A stretch of DNA of 64,000 nt from Methylorubrum sp. B1-46 (GTDB lineage Bacteria > Pseudomonadota > Alphaproteobacteria > Rhizobiales > Beijerinckiaceae). A program made the translations under genes and the position numbers. Position 1 is the stretch's first letter. Every line of letters starts with the position of its first letter. Positions 46,054 through 54,406 of the stretch are shown piece by piece. The stretch lies in contig NZ_CP088247.1 in NCBI RefSeq assembly GCF_021117295.1, positions 1,203,501-1,267,500 on the forward strand, written 5' to 3'. The notes beneath the pieces are model-generated. The model worked only from the letters and a program-made list of their open reading frames with translations. It made no database searches and was not told where the DNA came from.

Positions 46054-46279
46054 CGCCGCCCGCCGCTCCGGACGGAGCCTCGACCGTGCCCCCGATCGGG
46101 CACGCCTCGTCATCCAAAGAGCGTCGGTCCGGCGGCACGTGCGCGTATGGGCCCGCTTCATACGGTTTCCGATTGCTTCGAGCCTGCTTCTCCTTCGTCA
46201 GCGCGAGCATCAGCGAAGGGAGCAAGCGAACGCCGGTTTCAGATGCGGGCCGTGCTCGCCGCGCCCGGCCCCACTTTGA

Positions 46280-47125
46280 TCAACCGGAAACGGTTCCGGC
46301 CATCATCGCCCGCGCTGTGTCGGCATCGGCGAGCGGGCGCCCGAGCCCGCGGGCGCCCTCGGCGGCGCGGCGGATCTGGGCGGCGTTGCTCTCGGCCGGG
46401 CGGCCGTCGGGGGCGAGGAGGCTGTTCTCGAAGCCGACGCGCACATGCCCGCCCAGCCCCGCCGCGACGAGGGCGCAGGCATTCTCGCGCGGGCCGAAGG
46501 CGCAGATCGCCCAGAGCGGCAGCCCCGCCCCGGCCGCGGCGAGGAAGGGCAGCAGGTCGGCGGGCCGCGAGACCTGGCCGGGGGTGTAGCGGCCCAGAAC
46601 GAAGAGCGGGAAATCCTCGCCCTCGCCGAGCACGCCGCGGCTTTTGAGCTCCGCGTAGCGGGTCACTTCGGCGGCCTCGTAGAGGATGATCTGGAGCAGG
46701 ACGCGCTCGCGCCGGGCGAAGGCGAAGAACTCGGCCGCGGCGGTCTCGGCGGCAGCGTCCGGCACGATCTCGCGCAGCGCCAGCGAGACCGCCTCGGGGC
46801 GGGTCGCGCGTACCACCGCCATCTGCTCCGGGGCTTCGTAGCGCCCGGCGGCTTCGGAGGTGATCTGCACCACGAGGCGATCCCCCACTTCGGCGCGGAT
46901 CGCGGCGGTGACCGCGCGGTAGGCGTCCGCATCGAGGAGGTGGCGGCCCTCTGCGTCACGGACATGGACGTGGATCAGGGCGGCGCCGGCTTCCGCGATC
47001 TCGGCCGCGGTGCGGGCGATCTCGGCCGGCGTGATCGGCAGGGCCGGATGGTCGGCCTTGGTGCGGGTGGCGCCATTGGGGGCGTTGGCGAGGATGAGCG
47101 GCGGCCAGCCGGAATCGTGCGTCAC
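46280..47125 (-). CDS. Beta-keto acid cleavage enzyme (BKACE, COG3246)
   Basis: BKACE enzymes combine a beta-keto acid with acetyl-CoA, releasing acetoacetate and a new CoA ester, with a bound zinc. The 281-residue protein has the zinc motif IHVHVRD (H52, H54), NAPNGATRTK at the start and VRVGFENSLL near the C-terminus. Family members act on different keto acids (3-keto-5-aminohexanoate, dehydrocarnitine and others) and sequence alone cannot pick one. Start is GTG 47125. It begins 28 bp after the DctD gene stop on the same strand. Confidence 0.88.
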   Translation of the reverse strand: MTHDSGWPPLILANAPNGATRTKADHPALPITPAEIARTAAEIAEAGAALIHVHVRDAEGRHLLDADAYRAVTAAIRAEVGDRLVVQITSEAAGRYEAPEQMAVVRATRPEAVSLALREIVPDAAAETAAAEFFAFARRERVLLQIILYEAAEVTRYAELKSRGVLGEGEDFPLFVLGRYTPGQVSRPADLLPFLAAAGAGLPLWAICAFGPRENACALVAAGLGGHVRVGFENSLLAPDGRPAESNAAQIRRAAEGARGLGRPLADADTARAMMAGTVSG

Positions 47126-47153
47126 GGGTTCGGTCTCGCATTCGAGAAAAGAA

Positions 47154-48512
47154 TTAATCGCCCGCGCTCAGGCCCAGGCGCCGCATGCGGTCGGAGAGCG
47201 TCTTGCGCGGCAGGCCGAGCGCCCGGGCGGCCTCGGCGATGCGCTGGCCGGAGGCCTTGAGCGCGTCCTCGATGACGAGGCGCTCGACCCGGTCGAGCAG
47301 GGCGTCGAGCCCCGGCGCCGCCTCGGGCCCACCGGCGAGATCCGGGCTGAGGAATCCGAGCACGGCCCGCTCGGCGGCGTTTTTGAGTTCACGCACATTG
47401 CCCGGCCAGTCGGCGAGCATCAGCGACCGGCGCAGCGACGGCGGCACCTCGATCACCGGGCGCTGGTACTTCACCGCCGCCTGGACGAGGAAGCGCTCGA
47501 ACAGGAGCGGGATGTCCTCGCGGCGCTCGCGCAAAGGGGGCAGGGTCAGCGTCACCACGTTGAGGCGGAAGTACAGGTCGCGTCGGAAGCGCCCGGCCTC
47601 GGAGAGCGCGTCGAGATCCTCCTTCGTGGCGGCCACCACCCGCAGGTCCACCGGCACGCCGGTATTGGAGCCGAGCCGCTCCACCCGCCGCTCCTGCAGC
47701 ACCCGCAGCAGCTTCACTTGGAGGGCGAGCGGCATGCTCTCGACCTCGTCGAGGAACAGGGTGCCGCCGCTGGCATGCTCGACCTTGCCGATGCGGCGCT
47801 TGCCCGCCCCGGTGAAGGCGCCGGCCTCGTGGCCGAACATCTCGCTCTCGAACATGCTCTCGGGGATGGCGCCGCAATTGATCGCCACGAACGGCTTGCC
47901 CGCCCGTGCCCCGCCCTCGTGCAGGGCGCGGGCGACCTGCTCCTTGCCGGCCCCGGTCTCGCCGAGCACCAGCACGTCGGCCGCCGCCGAGGCCAGCGAG
48001 GCGATGTCCTCGCGCAGGCGCCGCATCGCCGGGGACTGGCCGACGAGGCAGCGCTCCACCGCACTGCCCGGCGCCTCGCCCCGGTCGAGGGCGCGGCGCA
48101 GGCGGCGGTTCTCCATCACCAGCGCGCGCTTCTCCAGCGCGCGCCGAACCACCTCGACGAAGGCGTCGTTGACGAAGGGCTTCTCGATGAAGTGGTAGGC
48201 GCCCTCGCGCATGGCGGCGACCGCCATGGCGATGTCGCCATGGCCGGTGACGAGCACCACCGGCAATTCGGGATCGCGGCGGCGGATCTCCGCCAGCAGC
48301 GCGAGGCCGTCCTGGCCCGGCAGGCGCACGTCGCTGACGACGATGCCGGAAAAGTCGCGGGTGATGGCCGGGAGCGCCGCCTCGGCAGTGGGAAAAGCCT
48401 CGACGGCGATGCCGCCGAGCTGGAGCGCCTGCTCCATGGACAGGCGGACCATCTCCTCGTCGTCGATCAGCACGACGCGCAGGGCGGCGGCCGGCTCGGC
48501 CTCAGGAAACAT
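47154..48512 (-). CDS. DctD-type sigma-54-dependent response regulator
   Basis: A 452-residue NtrC-class activator. It has a receiver with D61 in VSDVRLPGQDG, an AAA+ domain with Walker A GETGAGKE (185-192) and GAFTGA (232-237) that contacts sigma-54, and a C-terminal Fis helix-turn-helix (RIAEAARALGLPRKTLSDRMR). The first codons overlap the end of the kinase gene by 11 bp. A sigma-54 type promoter at 53368 and the BKACE gene downstream are the likely targets. Confidence 0.93.
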   Translation of the reverse strand: MFPEAEPAAALRVVLIDDEEMVRLSMEQALQLGGIAVEAFPTAEAALPAITRDFSGIVVSDVRLPGQDGLALLAEIRRRDPELPVVLVTGHGDIAMAVAAMREGAYHFIEKPFVNDAFVEVVRRALEKRALVMENRRLRRALDRGEAPGSAVERCLVGQSPAMRRLREDIASLASAAADVLVLGETGAGKEQVARALHEGGARAGKPFVAINCGAIPESMFESEMFGHEAGAFTGAGKRRIGKVEHASGGTLFLDEVESMPLALQVKLLRVLQERRVERLGSNTGVPVDLRVVAATKEDLDALSEAGRFRRDLYFRLNVVTLTLPPLRERREDIPLLFERFLVQAAVKYQRPVIEVPPSLRRSLMLADWPGNVRELKNAAERAVLGFLSPDLAGGPEAAPGLDALLDRVERLVIEDALKASGQRIAEAARALGLPRKTLSDRMRRLGLSAGD

Positions 48513-50379
48513 GCGGCATCCTCTGGCGCCCCCTCTCCGGCGGGGCCATCCCGGCCGAGTCCTGAGCCATCTCGCGCGCCACGTCCATCACGAGGTCGAA
48601 GGCGAGGCCCCCGCCCGCCATCGGCCGGGGCTGGAGGCTCGCCCCGAACTCGCGGGCGATGGCGAGCGAGATCGGCAGGCCGAGGCCGAGCCCCTCCCCC
48701 GCCGGCTTGGTGGTGAAGAACGGATCGAAGATGCGAGTGAGCGCCGCCGCATCGAGGCCCGGTCCGTTATCCTCGACGCTGAGCACGACATGCCCGTCGC
48801 CAGCCCAGGCACGCACCGCGACCTCCGCGCCCGGACGGCCCTTGACCGCGTCGAGAGCGTTGCCGACGAGGTTGATCAGCACCTGCGACAGGCGGATCGG
48901 CTCGAACACCACCCACTGCGCCGCTGGATCGAGATCGGTCGTCACCCGCGCGCCCGCGTCGCGGATGCGCGACGACAGGATCGCGAGGCTCTCGGAGACG
49001 GCCATGCCGACATCGACGGCGACCCGCTCCGTCCCCGAGCGGCGGGAGAAGCTGCGCAACTGCCCCGTGATCTTGCCGAGGCGGTCCACCAGGGCGACGA
49101 TGCGGGTCAGGTTGGCCGCCGCCTCCGCCTCGCGGCCCTGGCGCAGGAAGGCGGAGGCGTTGTCGGCCAAGCCCCGCAGGGCAGCGAGTGGCTGGTTCAG
49201 CTCGTGGGTGATACCGGCCGCCATCTGGCCCAGCGTCGCCATCTTGGCGGCCTGGACCAGTTCGCCCTGCGTCTCCCGCAGATCACCCTCGGCGCGGGTC
49301 CGCTCCTCGATCTCGCCCGCGAGCCTGAGATTCGCCGCCCGCAGGTCGGCGGTGCGGGCCGCGACCTTGGCCTCCAACTCGCGCTGCGCGGCCCGGTTCT
49401 CGCGCACGCGCCGCAGATGCTGGCTGCCGTAGAGGCCGATCAGTCCGAGCACGATCAGGGCCAGGATCGCCCCGACCCGCGCGCTGCGCCCGGCGATCGC
49501 CACCGGCGCGGCGTCGGCGAAGAGCAGCAGCGTCCAGCCATAGGCCGACATCGCCTGCTGCTCGAATAGCGCGCGGCCCCGCGGCGCCGCCTCCGACTGG
49601 CTGACCAGCGGCACGCCGCCCACTTCTTCCGTCCGGCCGAAACCGATCGGGCGATAGTCGTCGCGCCCGTACTGGCGCGTCTGCTCCATGCGCGCGCGGG
49701 CGGCAGCGTCGAGCGGCTTGGTCGCGCGGAACTTGAGGGCAGGGTCGGAGGCGAGGAAGACGATGCCGTTCTCGTCGGCCACGAGCACGCGGTCGGTGCC
49801 CTCACGCCAGATCGCCTCCACGGAATCGAGGCCGACCTTGGTCGCCACCACGCCGCGCACCGCGCCGTCGATGATGACCGGGGCGCTGATGAAGTAGCCG
49901 GGCACGCCGGTGAGCGTCCCGATGGCGTAGAACCGCCCGACCCGCCCGCCGCGCGCCTCCATGAAGTAGGGCCGGTAGGAAAAGTCCTGGCCGACATAAG
50001 TCTGGGGCGTGTCCCAGTTCGAGGCGGCGATGGTCAGTCCGGAAGGGATCAGCAGGTAGACGACGCCGGCGCCCGCCTCGCGGCTCAGCCGCTTGAGATA
50101 GGCGTTGACGGTGGCGACCTGCGCCGGATCGTCCGGCGCGGCCAGCAGCGCCCGGACCCGCGGGTCGAGGGCGGCCGCCGCCGGCAGGAAGCCGAAGCGC
50201 TCGATGGCGCCCTCCAGGCTCTGCGCGTAGATCTCTGCCCGCTGCCGGGCATCGCCGGCAAGGCTCGCGGCGACGCGGTCCTCGGCCACGTCGCCCGCCT
50301 TGATCACGACGAGAAGCGCCGCCATGGCCAGGACGGCGAAGAGCAGGGCGCGCACGGCCTTGGCGTAGGGAACAGGCAT
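48502..50379 (-). CDS. DctB-type sensor histidine kinase
   Basis: The 625-residue membrane kinase has an N-terminal helix (8-25), a periplasmic double-PAS-like sensor, a second helix near 305-325, a coiled coil and the DctB-type H-box GITHELNQPLA (His near 392). N box NLVGNALDA and G boxes DNGPGLD and GLGLGLPI follow. The sensor resembles dicarboxylate sensors, but no DctA or TRAP transporter lies near; an ABC system does. ATG 50379 chosen. Confidence 0.93.
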   Translation of the reverse strand: MPVPYAKAVRALLFAVLAMAALLVVIKAGDVAEDRVAASLAGDARQRAEIYAQSLEGAIERFGFLPAAAALDPRVRALLAAPDDPAQVATVNAYLKRLSREAGAGVVYLLIPSGLTIAASNWDTPQTYVGQDFSYRPYFMEARGGRVGRFYAIGTLTGVPGYFISAPVIIDGAVRGVVATKVGLDSVEAIWREGTDRVLVADENGIVFLASDPALKFRATKPLDAAARARMEQTRQYGRDDYRPIGFGRTEEVGGVPLVSQSEAAPRGRALFEQQAMSAYGWTLLLFADAAPVAIAGRSARVGAILALIVLGLIGLYGSQHLRRVRENRAAQRELEAKVAARTADLRAANLRLAGEIEERTRAEGDLRETQGELVQAAKMATLGQMAAGITHELNQPLAALRGLADNASAFLRQGREAEAAANLTRIVALVDRLGKITGQLRSFSRRSGTERVAVDVGMAVSESLAILSSRIRDAGARVTTDLDPAAQWVVFEPIRLSQVLINLVGNALDAVKGRPGAEVAVRAWAGDGHVVLSVEDNGPGLDAAALTRIFDPFFTTKPAGEGLGLGLPISLAIAREFGASLQPRPMAGGGLAFDLVMDVAREMAQDSAGMAPPERGRQRMPHVS

Positions 50380-50434
50380 GACGGTTCTGTGCGCCGGTGC
50401 GTGCCGGCCCGCTCCGGATGGGTCCCTTCCTCCG

Positions 50435-50548
50435 CCCTCATCCTGAGGTGCCGGAGCAGAGCGGAGGCCTCGAAGGGTGCTCCAGCCAGCCGCGCGAGAT
50501 CTGGAATATCTTTCGAGGCCCGCTCGCGCGAGCACCTCGGGATGAGGG
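50435..50548. repeat. Dispersed palindromic element between the ABC and DctB genes
   Basis: Outer arms CCCTCATCCTGAGGTG and the near-complementary CACCTCGGGATGAGGG bracket about 80 bp with a second pair (GGCCTCGAAGG/CTTTCGAGGCC). It resembles dispersed palindromes of Rhizobiales. It fills the gap that would separate two transcription units. Confidence 0.7.
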
Positions 50549-50617
50549 GGTTGAACAGGATTACGGCCGCAAGCGGGAGCCGCCGACCGCGTCGGCAGCT
50601 CCCGTCCGGACGAGGCC

Positions 50618-51487
50618 TCAATCCGTCGTCACCCCCTTCATCTCCACCTCCTCGAAGCGGTGCTGCTCGGCCGTCACCAGGGCGGAGAGGTCGCGCTTCA
50701 GGGCGTTGAAGGCGGCCGAGGCGCTGTCGCGCGGGCGTGGCAGTTCGACCCGGATGTCGCGCTTGATCGTGCCGGGGCGGTAGGTCAGCACCACGATGCG
50801 GTCGGCCAGATAGATCGATTCCTCGATCGAGTGGGTGACGAACACGATGGTCTTGCCGGTGGCCGCCCAGATCCGCAGCAGCTCGTCCTGGAGCGAGCGG
50901 CGGGTCAGGGCGTCGAGGGCGCCGAAGGGCTCGTCCATCAGCATCACCGGGCTGTCCAGCGCCAGCACGCGGGCGATCGCCACGCGCTGGCGCATGCCGC
51001 CGGACAGGTCCTTGGGGAAGCGGTCGCGGAACTCGGCGAGCTTGAGCATGTCGAGGAGCTCGGCCACCCGCGCCTCGATCGCGGCGCGGCCCATGCCCTT
51101 GATCTCGAGACCGAAGGCGATGTTCTGCGCCACGCTCATCCAGGGAAACAGCGCGTATTCTTGGAACACCATGCCCCGGTCGGGACCGGGCTCGGAGACG
51201 GCGCGGCCCTCGACGGCGATGCCGCCGCGGGTCGGGTGGGAGAAGCCGGCGATGGCGTTGAGCAGCGTCGACTTCCCGCAGCCGGAAGGCCCGAGCAGGC
51301 AGACGAACTCGCCGCGGTTGATGGTGAGGTCGATGTCCTTGAGGGCGACGACCTCGCCGCCGGGGACGGGGAAGACCTTGTCCACCCCCGAGACCACGAT
51401 GTGGGGCGAGGCGGAGGTGGCCAGGGGCGCGGCGACCGGCACGGCGTGCTGCGTGACGGCGTCGATGGGATGCGGTTGCACGGACAT
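50618..51487 (-). CDS. ABC transporter ATP-binding protein (NitT/TauT type)
   Basis: The 289-residue ATPase has Walker A GPSGCGKST, signature LSGGMRQRVAIARVL and Walker B VMLMDEPFGALD. The sequence around the Q-loop (VFQEYALFPW) is typical of nitrate/sulfonate/taurine importers. An N-terminal extension of about 30 residues precedes the domain. It starts 8 bp after the permease stop. Confidence 0.92.
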   Translation of the reverse strand: MSVQPHPIDAVTQHAVPVAAPLATSASPHIVVSGVDKVFPVPGGEVVALKDIDLTINRGEFVCLLGPSGCGKSTLLNAIAGFSHPTRGGIAVEGRAVSEPGPDRGMVFQEYALFPWMSVAQNIAFGLEIKGMGRAAIEARVAELLDMLKLAEFRDRFPKDLSGGMRQRVAIARVLALDSPVMLMDEPFGALDALTRRSLQDELLRIWAATGKTIVFVTHSIEESIYLADRIVVLTYRPGTIKRDIRVELPRPRDSASAAFNALKRDLSALVTAEQHRFEEVEMKGVTTD

Positions 51488-51495
51488 GGGCTCCC

Positions 51496-52317
51496 TCACG
51501 ATTCCAGGCCGCGGTGCCAGCGGAGCAGGTGGTTGTTGAGGCGGCTGACCGCCATGTCGATGACGAGGCCGAGCGCGCCGATGGTCAGCATCCCGGCGAT
51601 GATCTTGTCGGACCAGAAGTATTCGCGCGCCTCCAGGATGCGGAAGCCGAGCCCGTTGTTGACCGCAATCATCTCGGCCACGATCACCACGATGAAGGCG
51701 GTGCCGATGCCGATCCGCGCGCCCGACAGGATGTAGGGGGTGGCCGCCGGCAGGATGACGCGCCGGAAGATCGTCGTCCGGCTGGCGCCCAGGCTGCGGG
51801 CGGCGCGGATGTAGATCCCGTCCACGTGGCGCACGCCGGCGATGGTGTTCATCAGCACGGGGAAGAAGGCGCCGATGGCGATGAGGAATACGGCCGGCGC
51901 GTTGCCGAGGCCGAACCACAGGATCGAGAGCGGGATGTAGGCGATCGGCGGGATCGGCCGCAGCACCTGCATCAGCGGATTGATGTGGCGGTAGATCAGG
52001 TCGCTCGTGCCCATGAACAGGCCGAGCGGCAGGGCGAGCCCGGCGCCGACGAGGAAGCCGACCACGACGCGATAGAGCGAGGCCATCGCGTCGTGCAGCA
52101 TCTCGCCCGAGAAGAGCCAGAGAAACCACGAGCCGTGGGCCGGATCGTAGGGCTCGAGCGGGGCGAGGTAGGCCCACCAGCGCGCCGCGACCGCCGCCGG
52201 CGAGGGCAGCACCATCGGGTTGACGAGGCCGGCGGTGCAGGCGAGTTGCCAGATCAGGAGGACGGCGACCGGAACCGCAAATCCCTCGGCCAGGGGTTTG
52301 AGACGGGAGGCGTTCAT
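51496..52317 (-). CDS. ABC transporter permease (NitT/TauT type)
   Basis: 273 residues with six helices and the EAA motif (AARSLGASRTTIFRRVILPAATPYI) that contacts the ATPase. It moves a small anion or organic acid across the inner membrane. Thirteen bp separate it from the binding-protein gene. Confidence 0.92.
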   Translation of the reverse strand: MNASRLKPLAEGFAVPVAVLLIWQLACTAGLVNPMVLPSPAAVAARWWAYLAPLEPYDPAHGSWFLWLFSGEMLHDAMASLYRVVVGFLVGAGLALPLGLFMGTSDLIYRHINPLMQVLRPIPPIAYIPLSILWFGLGNAPAVFLIAIGAFFPVLMNTIAGVRHVDGIYIRAARSLGASRTTIFRRVILPAATPYILSGARIGIGTAFIVVIVAEMIAVNNGLGFRILEAREYFWSDKIIAGMLTIGALGLVIDMAVSRLNNHLLRWHRGLES

Positions 52318-52330
52318 CGACTGAGCCTCC

Positions 52331-53311
52331 TCAGTTCGTGCCGGCGGAAGCCTTGGCGGCCTCCAGCAGGTCGAGCTTCACCCAGTCGGCGGCTTTAGCC
52401 GGCTTCGACATCTTGCCGATGCCGTGCTCGGCCATGACGTCGGTGGTCTTCTGGATGTGGTCGGCGCTCATCTCCAGGGTGTAGGGCGAGTTGGCGAGCG
52501 CATCCTGGAACTCCGCCCCGGTGAGCTGCCCCTTGAACACGTCCTGCGTGACGAAGGTCTCGGCGGCCTTCGGATCGTCCATGAAGGTCTTCTGGGCCTT
52601 GACGAAGCATTCCATGAACTTGGCCGCGGCCGGCTTCTTCTCGTTGTAGAACTTCTCCGTCATCACCAGCGTGCGGATCGGCGAGCCGACGGGGGTGTCG
52701 TAGGGCTTGATCACCTCGACGCCGAAGCCGCGGGCGATGGCCTGGGCCGATTGCGGCTCGGTCTGCATGATCGCGTCGACCTGCTTTTGCAGAAGCGCCT
52801 GGTTCAGATCCGGATAGCCGAGGAAGATCAGGTTGACGTCGCGGTTCTTCAGGCCGTGCTTGGCCATCTCGGCGCCGAGCAGCACCTCCTGGATCGAGCC
52901 GCGGGTGACGCCGACTTTCTTGCCCTTGAGATCGGCGGCCGACTTGATGCCGGATTCCGGCGTCGCGAGCAGGCGCGCGCCGCCCTTGGCAAAGCCGCCG
53001 ACGATGTAGACGGAGGCGCCGTTGCCGCGGGCCGAGATCGCGGCCTCGGAGGCGGTTGCGCCGACATCGAGTTCGCCGGCGAGCATCGCCTGCATGATGT
53101 CCGGGCCCTTGGCGAAGATCTTGAGATCGACGGTGATGCCGCAATTCTTGGCGATCTCCTTGACGTAGGAGACGCCGGCGAAGTGAGCGAGCTTCAGGTT
53201 GCCGACGCGGATTACCTCCTGCGCGGAGAGGGGGAACGGCGCGAGCAAGGCGGCGGTCGCGATGGCGAGGAGGCTGAGGCGGCGGCGTGTGAGAGGACGG
53301 CGAACGGGCAA
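52331..53311 (-). CDS. ABC transporter substrate-binding protein (NitT/TauT type)
   Basis: The 326-residue protein has a signal peptide (about 1-30, ending LSAQ) and a two-lobe NMT1/TauA-like fold (LKIFAKGPDIMQAMLAGELDVGATA, then DLKGKKVGVTRGSIQEVLL). Start is read as TTG 53311, with AGGGAG 7-12 nt upstream; no ATG fits in frame. Substrate unknown. A sigma-54 type promoter is 57-72 nt upstream. Confidence 0.9.
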   Translation of the reverse strand: MPVRRPLTRRRLSLLAIATAALLAPFPLSAQEVIRVGNLKLAHFAGVSYVKEIAKNCGITVDLKIFAKGPDIMQAMLAGELDVGATASEAAISARGNGASVYIVGGFAKGGARLLATPESGIKSAADLKGKKVGVTRGSIQEVLLGAEMAKHGLKNRDVNLIFLGYPDLNQALLQKQVDAIMQTEPQSAQAIARGFGVEVIKPYDTPVGSPIRTLVMTEKFYNEKKPAAAKFMECFVKAQKTFMDDPKAAETFVTQDVFKGQLTGAEFQDALANSPYTLEMSADHIQKTTDVMAEHGIGKMSKPAKAADWVKLDLLEAAKASAGTN

Positions 53312-53367
53312 GAGGTTTCTCCCTGATGACCCGGCTCTGCGGCCGGTGCGGATCGCCCCTTCCCTTT

Positions 53368-53383
53368 TGCACGGCGCATGCCA
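53368..53383 (-). promoter_or_regulatory. Sigma-54 (-24/-12) promoter of the ABC operon
   Basis: Read on the minus strand, TGGCATGCGCCGTGCA matches TGGCACG-N4-TTGCA with 2 mismatches. The invariant GG and GC are 10 nt apart as needed. The start codon is 57 nt downstream. A DctD-type activator lies in the same block. Confidence 0.6.
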
Positions 53384-53559
53384 GCTATGCAGGATTCGCT
53401 GATCTTCGCGTAACTGCTTGTACAGGATTTCGTTTTCTCAGCCGGAACGAAGCGTTCCCCGAGCCGGCGGCGGCGGTTTTCCGCCACGCGCGCCGAAAGG
53501 CCGGCGGAATGCCGCCGTGGATGCACCGTTACGACGAAGGATGGATCCGGGCTGCGACG

Positions 53560-54306
53560 TCAGTCGAGCGGAACGAGGACGATCGCGTCCCCTTCGAGCC
53601 GCGCCTGCACCGACTGGCCCCACCGGCTGCCGCCGAGATCGTCGGCGGTCTTGTAAAGACCGTCGATGGCGATGAGTTCCGGCTCGAACTTGCGGGCGAG
53701 GATGCGGGCGGCGGGATCGCCTACGGCGCCGGCGATCGCCCGGCCGCGCAGGGCGCCGTAGACATGGATCGAGCCGCCCGCGATCACCTCCGCGCCGGAG
53801 GCCACCGAGCCGAGCACGGTCACGTCGCCGTCGAGATGCTGGATCACCTGCCCCGAGCGCACCGGCGCATCGAGGACGAAGGAGCGCGGCCGGGCCGGAG
53901 CTGGGGGGGCCACCAGGGCGGGGGCGGCGGCCTGGGCCGTCGGCGCCTCGACAGGCGCGGACGCTGCCGCACCGGGCTCCGGCGGCGCGATGTCCTCGAC
54001 CGGCTTGCCGCCCACCAGCGGCGGCGGGAAGCCCGGCCCGAGCGAGGTCGGACCAATCCCCTCGATGCCGAGGATGGTGATCGAGCGCCGGTTCAGCTCC
54101 TCGCAGAGATGGGCGAGATCCGAGCGCTCGAAGCGCAGGCCGGTGACGTCGAGGATGATCGCCCGCACCGCGAAGAAGGCCGGCGCCCGCTGCTTGAGCG
54201 CATCGAGCTCGGCGAGCCACTGGTCGATCGGCGGCACGGGGGCCAGCACCATCGCCAGGAAGGAGCGGCCGCGGAAGCGGATCGGAGGACGGTCGGTCAC
54301 GGGCAT
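53560..54306 (-). CDS. Second MinC-like septum-site inhibitor (orphan)
   Basis: MinC blocks FtsZ ring assembly near the poles. The 248-residue protein has both MinC domains: N-terminal FRGRSFLAMVL and C-terminal VRSGQVIQHLDGDVTVLGSV, then AGGSIHVYGALRGRAIAGA and KFEPELIAIDG. A 40-residue Pro/Ala-rich linker joins them. It is not next to minD or minE. It may be a paralog with its own role or a redundant copy. No good ribosome-binding site is seen before the ATG. Confidence 0.85.
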   Translation of the reverse strand: MPVTDRPPIRFRGRSFLAMVLAPVPPIDQWLAELDALKQRAPAFFAVRAIILDVTGLRFERSDLAHLCEELNRRSITILGIEGIGPTSLGPGFPPPLVGGKPVEDIAPPEPGAAASAPVEAPTAQAAAPALVAPPAPARPRSFVLDAPVRSGQVIQHLDGDVTVLGSVASGAEVIAGGSIHVYGALRGRAIAGAVGDPAARILARKFEPELIAIDGLYKTADDLGGSRWGQSVQARLEGDAIVLVPLD

Positions 54307-54406
54307 GTTCGCGGCAGGTGGATCATTCCGAGCAGCTTATGGCAGATCGCGCGCCGCGCCGCGCGGGGGCATCACGCCCTCAACAGCAAACGCGCCTGCC
54401 CTCCCC

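Noticed and set aside
46085..46102. Hairpin GTGCCC/GGGCAC after the HdeD-like gene
   Set aside because: Short stem and no T-run; not enough to call a terminator.
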